In this document: piece by piece, positions 1 to 11,570 of the stretch
How the letters are laid out: each line of letters starts with the position of its first letter
Position numbering within the stretch: the stretch's first letter is position 1
Origin: Gonium pectorale
Lineage: Eukaryota > Chlorophyta > Chlorophyceae > Chlamydomonadales > Volvocaceae
NCBI GenBank assembly: GCA_001584585.1
Contig: LSYV01000005.1
Span: 2,213,604-2,256,114 of the forward strand
Direction: 5' to 3'
Length of the DNA stretch: 42,511 nucleotides
The notes under the pieces: generated by a model
The model's input: the letters and a program-made list of their open reading frames with translations, nothing else
Databases searched by the model: none
Told to the model about the DNA's origin: nothing
Made by a program: the position numbers and the translations under genes

Positions 1-226
1 CGGTGCGCTGGTGCCAGGGTGGCGGGCGCCAGGTGGGCGTCGATGAGGGACGTGAAGCTGCGCTGCCTGTCGGGGCGAGGGCGCGGGCGGGCATTCGTCC
101 CCGCACGACCTCAGCCGAGACCCCCCCACGAATACTCCAGGTATCTTCGCTCCCTTGTCGTGCGTTTCTTGGAAAAGTGCTCGCTCTCTTTAGGACATCG
201 CAACTGAGTCGCAACAGCCCTCCTTT

Positions 227-280
227 CAAACCCCCCTGCCTCCAAACCCCCCTGCCGCCAAACTCCCCCCTGCCGCCAAA
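227..280. repeat. C-rich tandem repeat, unit 16-18 nt
   Basis: Three consecutive units of the type CAAACYCCCCCTGCCNC, beginning near 227, 243 and 259, with a fourth partial CAAACCCC. It lies just downstream of the proposed PCMT stop, so it is probably 3' UTR or intergenic. Confidence 0.75.
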
Positions 281-305
281 CCCCTCGCGCCTACACCTCA
301 TGCTC

Positions 306-3300
306 TCAATGTCGCTCCTGAGCTCGAAACGCGGCTCCGGGTCTTGAACCGGTAAGCACACACCCTAACCATTCGCACCTGACGCCGTTGGCTGCTTTAC
401 GCGGCGACGACGTGCCCTCCGCGGTTGCCGCTGCAGCCGCCCCCGCCGCGCTGCTGCCGCCTTCGGCCTCCGTCGCCCGGGCCGCCTCCGCCGCCAGCGC
501 CGCCAGGTCAGCGCCCGGCGGCGCCAGGCCGGCCAGGTCGGATGCGAAGGTGGAGCCGGGGACCTCCACGCGCCTGCGGGGGGGAGGAGTCCGGTCAGGG
601 ACGTTACTCAGTCCGGGATGGATGAAGGGGTGCTCGGATGGCGGCTGTGTGGCGGGGGGGGGGCCTAGGGGGGTGGGTGGGGTAGGAAAACAAGAATCAG
701 GCGTTCTCACTAGAGATTCCTGAGGCTGAGGGGAAGGCGTTACGCGTTGTCTCGGCTCGACGGCAGCGCAAATCAGCTGCCGTAGAGGGTCGGTCGGGGG
801 GGGGGCCTGGGGGGGCTGGCGGGGGGGGGGCTGGGGGGGCCTGGGGCCGCTGGGGGGACTAGGGGGGCTGGAGCGGCTACCGTAGAGGGTCGGACCAGAC
901 TCTCGGGGGGATGGGCTCCTTGGCCAAAGGAAGCACGCGACAAACCTCGCTGCCCCCACGAGGCACCCTGCGAACACCTACAGGACGCCTTGGGGGGCAG
1001 GTGCTGATCGCGCAGGTGCCAGCCGACTGATAGGCGTGGACGCACCAACGCTGCGCGCCCGCACCCTGCTGCCATACTCCCAGCCCCGCCTGCCCGCCCG
1101 CCCGGCCTCCTCCGGCGCGGGGCCGCACCTGGCCCGCTCGGAGCGCTCCGCCTCGATGGCCTGCACCACCTCCACGTCGCGGGGGAGCTGCGGGAGAGCG
1201 GGGGCGGCGGCGGCGGTGTGTGTGTGTGTGTAGTCAATGTGAGTGCATGTATGTGGAGGGGCGGGTAGTGGAGTCCGGGTAAAGGGTGTGCGGGGGCGGG
1301 GCGGGGGGGGCGGTGTGAGGGTGATTCCCGAGGGAGAGCGAGGCGGGCAGGTCGCTGTCGGGGGCCGAAGAGTGGCGGCCCCAGAGTGTGGCGCCCCGAC
1401 GCTGGCGTGGCACGGACGGCTGGGACCGCGGAGGCAGGGCTGGGTCCAGACTCAAGACCCTACAAGATCGGCGACAGGCGACACGCCGGGCTCGCGCGCG
1501 CTTCGCACCCCGCACCCTGCTGAGCCCCCCACCAGCAGATACCCGCAGGAGCGTGCCGCCGCCGGGGCCCCGTGCGGCCTCCCCGGCCGTGGCTCGCTGA
1601 CTCCTCCAGCTGGCCGCTGGGAACGAAGCCCCGCGCGCCCGCTCGCCCCGGGGCGCTGGATGGGGGGTCGCACCTTGCGGCGCAGCTCGCACACGTGCCC
1701 GGCGCACGCCCCACGCACCGAACGCCGCACCGCACGCCTCACAGGACCGAACCACCAACTCCTGCCCACCAACACCCCACCCCTCCCGATGCCCTGGCGC
1801 CGTGTGTCGCCGCACCATCAGTCCATCACCGCCCACTATGGGACCGCACGCCCACCCCGCCTCATCGCCATCCCCGCCCCGCCCCGCCCCGCCCCGCCCG
1901 TGCCCAGCTATCTCCAACCGCCCCCGCCCCGCTTTCCAAACCCGCCATGAGTGCGCGCCTTGCAACCACCCGCCCCACCCGCCCCACCCCCACCCCGTTC
2001 CCTACCAGCCTTGAACGGAGAAACGCATCCACCCCCTCCATAGCAGTCCCCGTCTGTGGTAGCCCCCCCCCCTTTCCCCTAATCCCACCCCTCCCCCCGG
2101 GTGTGGGATTAGGGTGCGCGCCTTGCAACCAGCGAGAACGCCTTTTCCTATTCTGGCCCCTCCCCCGCTCCCCCCGTACCTCCAACTCGCTGAACGCCAC
2201 GCTGCTCAGCACTCGGTGGCGCACTGTGCCGTCGGGGAGCCTGCGAGCGGTAGGGCGGAAGGGCGGATGCCGGTGCGTTGGAGGATTGGGCGGGGAAGAG
2301 TGGTAGGGAGTGGGGAGAGTACCGGTATGTGGGGTCGGCACCAGCGAGCACCCGCCACCGCGCACGCCCTCACAGCGACAACGCTGCACACTCAGCCCAG
2401 TGCATCAAATCCGCCCAACACCAACACCCTACACGGCCCCGCGACCCCCCCCCCCCTGCTCCCCGCTGCCCCCTCCCGCTGCCCCCCGCCCGCCCCCCGC
2501 GCTGCCCGCCCCCCGCTGCCCCGCCCCGGCGCTCACTTGGTGATGAGCCGCAGCTCGCTGGCCACCGGGGCCACGATGCGCCCGCCCCTGCAGTGCCAGC
2601 ACACCGACAGCGAGGGCAGGTGGATTAAGCAGCCACCGCCACGGCGCACATGGACGCGCGGTCTAGACCGGCACCCCGGTCGGCAGTACAGCGCGCAGGG
2701 GGGGGACGCGGAGGCCAACGCGCGGGCACGACTGACCGTACTGTGTTTGCAGGGGGGGGCCAACAGTCAGATCCACAGCCTGGCCGTCCCACCCAACCAG
2801 CTCAGCAGCCTGGAGCTCCCCTTCCGGGCCCTCCCCACACACGCGCCGCCGGCCTCTCCGTTGGGGTCGCCTCCCAAGCCTCAGGAACCCCGACACCATG
2901 CCCGCCCCGCCGCGCACCGCACCTGGGCCCCAGCAGCGCCACCAGCTCCCCCACGCGGCTCTCCGGCACCGCGCCGCCCACGTGAACCGCGTCGTAGCGG
3001 CCGGCGTGGCGGCGCAGCGGCACAAACACGTTGTGCAGCTCCAGGCTTATGGGCGCCGCCACCTCGGAGAACCTGTGGGGCGGCGACGAGGCGTGTGTGT
3101 GTGTGAACGGCATTTCCAGGCGCCTCGACAGCACGCCCCCAGCGCCAGCTCCGCCAACGCCGGACTGTGTCGACGCCGGGGGTGACATGGCACAGCGACA
3201 TGGCACAGCGACATGGCACAGCGAGCACGGACGCCAACGCAGCTCGCAGGCAGCGCAGCCCACCTCGGTGCAGCCCGCCCCCCCCCCAGTGCCTCCCGTT

Positions 3301-5904
3301 CCAATCCGTTTCCCGTGTTCGCTACCCACCCCCCGGCCCCGCACTCCCTCCCGGCGCTCACTCCAGGTTCTGCTGCCGCAGCCGCTGCAGGTTGCCGGTG
3401 GCCAGCTCCAGGGCCGCGGGCCGGATGTCCACGCCCACCACCTCGCCGCGGCTGCCCGACTGCGGGACCGAGGGGTGGGGGTTGTGACCGGACGGGAAAG
3501 GTCGGAGGGGAAAAGGGATTGAAGGGTCCGAGGGCAGTACGAAAACGGTAGGCCGGAAGGCAGAACGGATGCAGCAGGCGAGCAGGGGGGGGCCGGGGTG
3601 TGGCAATTCCAGTCCGGGAGAGCGCGGCGCCGCGCGACCTTTGCCGCGACTGCTGAACTACACGAGGCCCGTGGGCTGGTGCAGACGGACCCGGAGGGCA
3701 GGCCCAGCACTACGGTGCAGCCGCTGGAGGCTGCAGCAGGCCGGACAGCGCACACGTGTCACACACACAGGGGCTTCCTAGGGCGCCCGAGACGGGGGCC
3801 AGAGGAAACAAAAGGCGTTCTCACTCCGCAGCGCACCGCCAACCGTCGCGTGCCCCAACTCCTTTGCCAACCGCCGGAAGGCAACGCTTATTTCCGCTGT
3901 GCTTCGCGACTCTGGTGGTGGTCGGCCACGTCACCCCCGCTGGGCATATGTTGCGGCCCTTGTGCTGCGCAAGCGAGCAGCATGATTTCATTTCCTCCGC
4001 CCAACCGGTTACTTAGCCGGGTGGGGACGGGAAGGCATGTGCGTGCCTCCGTCGTCTCAACTGACACTGCTGCCTTCCAGAATCCGAAGGCTTGGAACAC
4101 ACCGCCCCGCCGTCCCGGCTCCCCCCTCCCAACCCGTTTCCCTTCTTCATTACCCCCCAACCCCAACCCCAACCCAACCCACCAGGTACGCGGCGTAGGC
4201 GGTGACGATGCCGCAGCCGCACCCCACATCCAGAACCCTGTCGGTCGGGGAGGGGGCAGAGGGGGCGGGCGTTGAGGAGAGAGCGAGCGAATTCCCACCG
4301 CGCATGGCCGGGACCGCACGTGGCCTCGAGGCCGCCCCAAACCTCCGGTAGACCCGCAATTCGTCGTGCGGCCGCAGAAGGCTTCGGTAGGGACGCCCTT
4401 CACGTACTTTCCGGGCCTGAGCAAAGTGGGTCGTCAAAAATTCTCCGCACCGCAGTACGCTCTACGGTGCACCGGCCCGGCTGCATACTCCCCCGCCTCC
4501 TGCACAGGCGCAAGGCCCGCGCGTCGACACGCCCGCGCACGTGCGGGCCGCTCGGCGCGCGCGTCTTGCGCTGTGGGAAGAGAGCAGGAGAGCGGAGCAC
4601 GCAGCTGCGCGCATGCGGCGCCGCGCTCCGGGGGGGGGGCTGGTCCGGCTTCCCCGCACTGCTGGGCCCGGGCGTGCCCCCGGCCGCGTACCGTCCTTCC
4701 CGCGTCCAGAATAAGCTGCTTGTGTCGGGGGCAACCGGACGACATAGACACAGGGGCGAAGCAAGCAAGCAAGCAAGCCGGGAAGCAAGCAAGCAAAGCC
4801 GCTACTCGTGTGTGTCCTGGGGGGCACCTGCAGCCGGGCTCCAGCGCCAACGCCTCCAGCGCAGCCGCCTGCACGTGCGGCGCCGAGATGTTGAAGCCCG
4901 CCGCCTCCACGCGGATGGGCCGGTCCGCCAGCGCCTCGGCCCGGTGCGGTGGCGGCACAAAGAGGTCGCGCGGGCAGGCCAGCATGGCGCGGGAGATGGC
5001 CTCGCTGCGGGGGTGGGCGGGGGGAGAGGGCGGAAGGCGGAGGGTATTGAAGAGGATACTGGGTGAAGGGGACACGGAGGGGAGTGGAAGAGGGGGAAGA
5101 GAGTTAGTGAGGGAGAGAGGGACGGGCGTGTGGGGCGTGGCTGCCTAAGCTGCCGCCTAGTGGTGGCCGACGCTGGCCGTGGCGCGGGGGTACACAGCTT
5201 GCCGGCACCGCTGGTTTACGGTATTGGCCTCGCTGGCCTCGCCGAGTATGGTGGAGGACAAAGAACAGGAGAGGACGGGCGAGCGGGTATGCGCTGCGGG
5301 GTCAACGAGTGGCAGCCAAAGGAAGGGCCAGCAGATATCCACAGAATCGGCGCCGGGCGATGTGGGTTTGGGTCGAGAAATGGTAGTAAAAAAGGAGAAA
5401 TCTGCAGCAGCCACCCCGAGTCGGTGAAGCACAGCCCTGCGGCATGCTAGGCTGGCGCCCTCAGGCTGGCCCAAAACATGCCTAGCGATGAAGATGCTTT
5501 GTGAGGGGTGGTCGGTGGGAGATCTGCAGGGGTATCCTCGAGACGCCTCCGTCCACTTTGCGGTGACGTGGTCGGGGGGCAGAGGGCTTGATAGGGAAGC
5601 CGCACAACACCGATACTCCCGCACGCGGGTAATTGTGCATCAAAGGGCAACTGTGCCTTACGGCTTGCCTGGTCACAGTTCCCCCGCTCTTGAGGTGCGC
5701 CACGAGCTCCCCATTGCTTCGGAAGCCCGGTTCCCGGTTTCCAGCCACCAGGCGCAGGAAATCGAAAAGAGCAACACGCTCCAGCCTTTCGCGCCGTGCC
5801 GCGTTGAGCCTGGGCCCGTCCCCGGGCTCCTCGTTGTCGGAGCCCGACTCATCCGAGTCCTCGAAGAGTAGGGGCCTGTCGCGTTCGGGACCTTCACGTG
5901 CCAT
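306..5904 (-). CDS. PCMT: Protein-L-isoaspartate O-methyltransferase (PCMT), 9 coding exons, 384 aa
   Basis: SAM-dependent repair enzyme that methylates isoaspartyl residues in damaged proteins. Exons in transcript order: 5904-5669, 5004-4828, 4237-4183, 3459-3362, 3072-2923, 2587-2537, 2240-2180, 1187-1129, 573-306; all join in phase. Visible family motifs: TVTSEAISRAM (about 76-86), GFNISAPHVQ (115-124), SAM motif I VLDVGCGCG (139-147), GVDI (165-168), YDAVHVGGAVPE (about 215-226) and GGRIVAPV (240-247). Residues 10-35 are an acidic extension, and the last about 90 residues are Ala-rich and outside the usual catalytic domain. Intron 1 is GC-AG (donor AG/GCAAGC). I chose the ATG at 5904; the longer upstream reading begins with GTG. 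The link from exon 7 (2180) to exon 8 (1187) is the weakest: this 992-nt gap may hide another exon, and the 3' end near position 300 may also be different. Confidence 0.86.
340..371 (-). repeat. tRNA-like fragment (pol III A/B-box-like motifs)
   Basis: On the minus strand, 350-340 reads GGTTCAAGACC, which fits the B-box consensus GGTTCRANNCC. Just upstream, 371-361 reads TGGTTAGGGTG, resembling an A box or D arm. Only 10 nt separate them and the T-arm stem does not pair fully, so this is not a functional tRNA. It could be a remnant of a tRNA-derived SINE. It overlaps the proposed last PCMT codons. Confidence 0.3.
1216..1231. repeat. (GT)8 microsatellite
   Basis: Eight GT dinucleotides next to a GGC-rich run, in the long PCMT intron between exons 7 and 8. 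Confidence 0.9.
1872..1899. repeat. (CCCCG)n short tandem repeat
   Basis: Five consecutive CCCCG units and a partial sixth, in the same long PCMT intron. Confidence 0.9.
3184..3222. repeat. Three perfect copies of a 13-mer in a PCMT intron
   Basis: The unit GACATGGCACAGC occurs three times without mismatch at 3184, 3197 and 3210, inside PCMT intron 4 (3361-3073). Confidence 0.95.
4759..4798. repeat. (AAGC)n tetranucleotide repeat
   Basis: Two runs of AAGC interrupted by CGGG, in PCMT intron 2 (4827-4238). A similar AAGC/AACGC-rich patch occurs near 22050-22080 downstream of HEMA. Confidence 0.9.
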
Positions 5905-6224
5905 TGTGTTGTCGTCGCAGAAGTGGAAAAGCAGCGTAGGGGCTTCGCCAACAAGGTTTTGGTCCACCCGCCAACCACCAACCGTGCCTTGTGTTCTTTT
6001 GGAGGAGCCTGAAGCTACACTCTCTCTTATTCTTGAACACTGAAACGCACCGTGTTATTATCATATTGCACCTACGCCTAGGCGCCACTCACGACGGTTT
6101 GACGAGTCTTGAGAATTCCAGCTCCACTTCCAGCTCATGCTGTGGTGAAGTACACATAGGCCCCTGAGGCACCTTCAAATATAGGCGAACAGCTTGGGCA
6201 GCTCGTGGAAGCTGCGCGGCCAAA
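5905..6224. promoter_or_regulatory. Divergent PCMT / NPSN intergenic promoter region
   Basis: Only 320 bp separate the two start codons, which face away from each other, so both 5' UTRs and promoters must lie here. I see no clear TATA box. The region is less GC-rich than the flanking exons. Confidence 0.6.
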
Positions 6225-8623
6225 ATGGCCCCAAAGAAGAAGGAGGAGCCCAAGGAGGAGCCTGCCGCCGCAGCGGCAGAAGTGGAGTATGAGCGGACGG
6301 AGCAGGAGGAGCAGTGCGAGCGTATGTTTAAGGAGCTGGACAAGGCGTTCAAGAAGCTGCACAAGACATCCAAGCCGGAAAAACTCCATCAGATGACCAA
6401 GGATATCACAAACATGCTCAAGGAGGCAAAGGGGTGGGTGCGGGGGTGCCTCTTGGAGTGACCATCGTTTACCCCACGCCTTGACCCGGAGTCACCCGAC
6501 GCGTGTCGCGCAAACGCTGAGGGGTGCTCGATTGGGAGTTGACGCATGCCATTGACGCTTACGCTGTAGGCTTATCAAGGACTTTGAGCGCGAGGCGCGT
6601 GCCGACAACTGGCCGCCAGGGCTCATAGCGGCGCGGAAGAAGCTCATGGCGGCCCAGCTGAATGGCTTCATCGCCATGAAGAAGGAGTTCGCGGACAGCG
6701 AGGGCAACAAGATGGACCTGCTCAACGGGGCACAGGGGGAAATCGAGCCGGGCTTGGACGGTGAGACGCGACGGCCACGTGTGCCACAGGTTGCAGAGCA
6801 TGTCACGCAAGTTTATGGGGCAAACTCTTACGTATGTCTCATGAAGGCAATTGCGCTTTGCCTGGGCTTCAGCTCAGAGGAGGCTGCTGCACCTCAACAC
6901 AGGCCCTGCCGGCATGGGTATTACGTGCCGTACAGAGGTGCAATGTGTGCACATGCAATGAACATGAGAATAAAATGAGGTGTGCCTTGGCTCAGGTGTG
7001 CCTTGGCTTGGCTCGCCCGCGTGGCATGCCGGCCGATCACTGGGGACCAGCGCTATGCCGGGACTGACAGCCTGCGTGCCGGCCTGCATGCCGGGATTGC
7101 GTTCATAGCCCGGAGACTCTGGTAGGCACAGGGCGATCTTCGCACAAAAGTAGCGTCAGCGCTTCTGCATGCGAGCTGCCTCCACAGCTGGTTTGCCCTC
7201 CAGACCGCGACGGCACCGCCGTTCGGAGCCCTCAACACGAATCCACCCCCGTGCCTCCCGCCCTGGCCCCTCCCCTCCCCTCCCGCAGGCATGTCGATGC
7301 AGCAGCTGATGACTAAAGGCCGTAAGGATATTGGCGAGATCGACAAAACCCTGGACCGCGCCCAACGGATCGCGGAGGAAACGCGTGACGTTGGCAGGAA
7401 CGTAAGGCCCGGGGCTGGGCTGAGCTGGGCGGGGAGATTGCGGGCGACGTTCCGATGTGTTTGCGGGGCTCCGAAGGATGTCACGTGATGACATCCGTGT
7501 GCCGTTCCAAGTTCAGGGCTCGTGGGGCAGCGGCGTTAGATCAACGCTGACGTCCCGTCCTCAGCCACCGCTTTGCGGGCTGATGGTCGAACAGTGCATC
7601 GGTCAGCTGGTGGTCAGTGAATCGGTCAGGCGTGCCGAGTGCCCCTGCATCGATCGCTGTCGTTCTCTGTCGTATCTGTGGGTCGGTTTGTGCACCGGCC
7701 GCCAGCTGTTTTGTTATTTGTGAGAGGCGTGCGCAACGTCCGTGGGCATGGCTGATGGCGGCGGTGTCGGGGCCTGAGCGGCGGCGTTGCCCGATGTGGG
7801 ACGGCCTGCGCACCACCACCACCCCGGCCCCCGCCAGGACTTGCCGCCCCCGAGCGGCGCTGCACCCTTGACCGACCTGCACCTATAACCGCCCGCCCCC
7901 TCCCCAACCCACCGACCTGCTGTACCTTCTTTCGCAGTTGGCGTCCACGGTGGGCGACCAGACGAAGCAGCTCGAGGGCGTCGTGGACCAGCTGAACGAG
8001 ATCGAGTTCACCATGAAGAAGGCGTCAAAGATCATCGGCGACATCACGCGGGGCCTGCTGACTGACAAGTAAGGGGGCTGGGGAGTCACGCGTGCGAACC
8101 TCCAGCAGAAGGGTCGACTCGCAGGGCGTGGAGCGCGATGGGTACTTGTGTTGCTGGGGCCGCGGCAGTGCGCGGTTGGTTCTGCTGCGTGGCCCTCCGC
8201 CGGAACAGCTGCTGCGTACCGTATGTATCTGCGCCCCGTGAGACAGCACCGTACGGCACTTCGCGACAGACCGTGCGCCGGCATGTGTACGGCGGCGGCC
8301 GCAGGTGCATCGCCTTCCTGCTGCTGCTGGTGGTGGTGGGCGTGGTGGCCATCATCGTGGTCAAGATCATCAACCCCAACCGCAAGAAGATCCAGCAGGG
8401 GGCGGAGGCCATCGTCTCCAACGTCACCACCGCCATCAACAACACCAACATCGGCTCCTCCGCCATCAGCGCCACCACGGGCGCCATCAACACCGCGACC
8501 GACGCCGTCAGCGGCGCCGTCAGCAACGCCGCTAACACCGTCTCCAACACCAACCTGGGCCGCCGCATGCTGCTCACCAAGCTCATCTCGCACCTGCTCG
8601 TGCTCAACGACACGCTGTACTGA
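6225..8623 (+). CDS. NPSN1: Qb-SNARE of the NPSN (novel plant SNARE) family, 5 exons, 320 aa
   Basis: Membrane-fusion SNARE. NPSN proteins act at the plasma membrane and cell plate in land plants. Exons: 6225-6433, 6570-6760, 7289-7401, 7938-8068, 8305-8623; all junctions are in phase. The N-terminus is polybasic (MAPKKKEE), followed by a helical domain with LIKDFERE and then GMSMQQLMTKG. The SNARE motif spans about 145-205; Q179 in VGDQTKQL is the likely zero-layer glutamine and EIEFTMKKASKII follows. DKCI leads into one membrane anchor (about 216-236, Leu/Val/Ile-rich), then KIINPNRKKI, as in plant NPSN. Unusually, about 84 residues follow the anchor: a low-complexity Asn/Thr/Ser/Ala stretch ending in GRRMLLTKL. 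The family assignment is strong; the exact member number is not implied. Confidence 0.92.
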
Positions 8624-9537
8624 GGGTACCGCGGGTCAGGCTGCGCAGCGCAGGCGGGCCGGCGTGCGCAGGCGGGCTGCTGCACAGCGCAGCGGGTCGC
8701 AGTGCAGCGCAGGCGCTCGCGGAGGCGAAAAGAGAGACGGCGCGCAGCGCGTCGGGGAGCAGGGCGGTAGGCTTGACGTATCAGCGCGGCTGGCTGGCTG
8801 AGCAGCCGGCCTGCTGAGTGCCAGCAGGACCCGAGTGGGCGGAGAGCGGATGCGTGGGGCGTCGGCAGTCAGTGGAGGGTGGGGCGGAGCGGGGCAAGAG
8901 CTCGCGTGAGGGATTCGGGGCGCTAGGAGAGTACCGCTGGGACCGGCACTCGAGAATGTGCCGCATGAGGCGGTGGGGACGGTGGCCGTAGGTTAGGTTG
9001 TCAGGAGCATTGGGGCCTCAGCGGAGGGCGCGGAGGTGGCGGGCCTATGCTGGTGGGCGTGGGCTGCCCGGCAACTAGGCGGGTGGGCTGCGGCATCTCG
9101 TGCTGGGGCCGTGAGCCCGCATGCATGGCGACATGGCGGCAAATGGTATACGCCGGGCTTGCATGGTTGGTCAGCGTGACCCCTGATGGTGACCGCCATG
9201 CAATCAAAACATGAATACTCCTCCTGGACGCAGCGGCAAAGCGGATACTTGCTTGATTGACGACATGCGTGACAACTTGACTAAGAGATATTGACCCGTG
9301 GCTGTTTTTTTCACGGTCTTCGACAGAGTAAATGGGGGTTGAGTTGTACCTAGTGTGGTGGTCGGCAAGGTCCTGCTGCGGCTTTCCTGACCGCAGGACT
9401 GATGTGTTCCTATGTATGTGGCCCCGTCCGTGGTCCCCAATCTGGAAGCCCAGGGCGCACCTGCCTTGACGCGAACCGTGTGACCTGACCCGACTGGCGT
9501 TCGCAGCGTCGTGTCTACTTCACATTGTGCGTAAACT
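8624..9537. other. NPSN 3' UTR / intergenic
   Basis: The first about 200 nt after the stop are GC-rich with GCGCAGCGCAGG-like repetition, probably 3' UTR. I found no TGTAA signal on the plus strand here and no convincing gene. Confidence 0.5.
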
Positions 9538-10281
9538 ATGTACCTTCAAGGAGTGTCTGCGCAACGCTACGGAGTTGGAATGGCCTTCACTGAGAACTTC
9601 CTCTTCATTGTGAGTATTATATACTGTGCGGTGTGGTCTTGTGCGGCGCTGCTTTCCTGGCAGTCCAGGTGTGTCGACGAGGGCGTCCTTGGCGCCGCGG
9701 ATGGCAGTAGTTGATCGGTCCTCGGCACACGCGTGCCGTGCGCCAGGGCGCAGGCACTTTGAAAAAGGTCATTTGCAAGGGCGCCTGCTACGCACCCCTG
9801 CTACCTGTATTGGTGCCGTGATTTGCGACGTGGTGGTCGTAGGGGTTTGGATTTGGGGCCACAGTCGCGCGTGTGCAGACTGTGCGGCGCCATCGGCTCG
9901 CTGTGCGTGTAGGTTGATGGGTCAGTGGTGCGTGTGACGCGGCGCCGGTACGCGGCCGGGAACGGGAGGCCTGGGCTCGCAACACCGCCGTCGAAGGAAG
10001 GCATTGCCTCAGCACGTCCTGCGCAAAGGTAATGCCCCGTTTCTAGTTCTCTTTTTTTAAAGGCAAGCAATTCCTCGGAGAACATCAGCACGCCCTGCAC
10101 AAGGTTCTGCCACGGGTTCCCGTACGAAGCGAAGGACGCCAGGGCGGGGACAGACACCGTGTACGTTGGAAGCTTTGGTCAAATGATAAGCAAAGTAGTA
10201 GCCTTCGTTTTAGCGGATGTGGGGAAGGGCGGTGACTTCCTTCAAGAGACCCGCGGGACACTAGCAGGAGATGACGTGTAG
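9538..10281 (+). CDS. Possible small two-exon gene, product unknown
   Basis: Weakly supported. An ATG at 9538 opens a reading frame (MYLQGVSAQRYGVGMAFTEN, then FLFI) that meets a GTGAGT donor at about 9610. A strong pyrimidine tract ending TTTTTTTAAAG precedes position 10063, where an in-phase exon reads ASNSSENISTPCTRFCHGFP and continues to TAG at 10279-10281. Joined, this gives about 97 residues. I do not recognise the product, codon bias is weaker than in the neighbours, and the minus strand of the second exon is also open (SYGNPWQNLVQGVLMFSEE). It could instead be NPSN 3' UTR or an antisense or noncoding transcript. Confidence 0.25.
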
Positions 10282-10367
10282 ACTACCGTATCAGGAAGGT
10301 GAATGCATCCTGTTCGTGCAGTAGAGGTACACGTTTCCCTTGGCGTCATGGCAAACACTGAGGGTGC

Positions 10368-10372
10368 TTACA
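10368..10372 (-). terminator. Candidate poly(A) signal TGTAA for the KAP-like ATPase gene
   Basis: Minus-strand TGTAA about 1.2 kb downstream of the ATPase stop. TGTAA is the usual volvocine polyadenylation signal. The interval 10373-11570 holds no other gene I can support and would be 3' UTR. Confidence 0.4.
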
Positions 10373-11570
10373 TCTTTGGCCTCGTGGCACAAGCCCCTCC
10401 AGCGGCCCAAACTCGTTTGGAAGCCATCGCGTCAACAGGGTCACATTCCTGCCCTCCTGGCCCACAACAGCCTCGAGTCGCACCTCCCTCGCTCAAGACA
10501 TAACATCACCCGCCGCACACGCCGTGACGGTGGCTGGCATCACACTCGAGTTTTCCACCCTACGCCGCCGCCAGCCGGCTGACCGCGTCCCGGGTGCCGA
10601 ACAAAGACCGCGCAGTACGACTGTACGGCGTCTCAAAATGCAACCACACATAAGAAGCGCAACCACACGGGATTCACAGCCAAACGGACCGCTGCTAGGT
10701 CAACCCGTGGGGCGGGTGATGTCCCCCGGGTACCATCGAGCCCCGCCTGCAAAGGACACTGATGCCGCCAATGGCGCTCCAGCCACCCAGCCGTCAAGCA
10801 GCCCTGCAAAGCGCGCATCCCTGCCCCACCCAACCCACCACGGACTCCTGAGCCTTGAAATTCAATGACTCAATACAACAAATGCCCAGGCATCCATACG
10901 CGCAAACCTCCCTCCTACTGCGTTGCCCGGCATCTCCCTAGCCCCGTCCCTCCCGCCGCGACTCGCGTGCCGCAACCAAGCCAGCCATGCAAGCCGCCAA
11001 GACCCAAAACCCCTGCAAAAAGCGAGAACTAAACTGCTGCAAACAAGTAAGCCTCCCAGCGCGGCGGCATGGATATAGCCGGGCGCTTCACCCAAAGGGC
11101 AGGCGGCGCACCGCGGGATCAAGGGCGGACCAGCATCAATGCCAAAATCTGGGGCCCGATCCCCATGCGACCAAGCGTTGCGGCTCAGGGCACCGGCTCC
11201 TATGCTGCTGCCATCGCGACGACACACGGGCCCGATGTCGTCGTATGCGTTTGCCTTTTCAACACGGGCCCGAGTACCCACGAAGAGCCGGAGAAGAGGG
11301 TGCCCGCCCGGCATGTGTACGGCCGCCACGCGGCACCCCCCCCCACGCTCGCCGTTGTATGGCACCGCCGGCAACTGTTGTTTGGGGCGACAACGGCCAT
11401 CGGCCACAGGGCGGAGTCCGTGCTCCCCACGCTTTGAGGCGCGGTCCGGCGGGGCACCGCACCAACGGGCACCAAATCCCCTGGTCCGGATCCTCGGCCG
11501 CTTGCGGCCGGCAGCAGGAGGTTGTGGGCATCGTTCCCTCCCCTCGCCATGCCCTCCGGACCTCCCTCCT

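Noticed and set aside
340..371. Functional tRNA gene on the minus strand
   Set aside because: A and B box-like motifs are only 10 nt apart, and no acceptor stem or anticodon arm can be formed; kept only as a tRNA-like fragment.
3184..3222. CRISPR array (three 13-nt repeats)
   Set aside because: Repeats are directly adjacent without spacers and lie in a eukaryotic intron; a simple tandem repeat.
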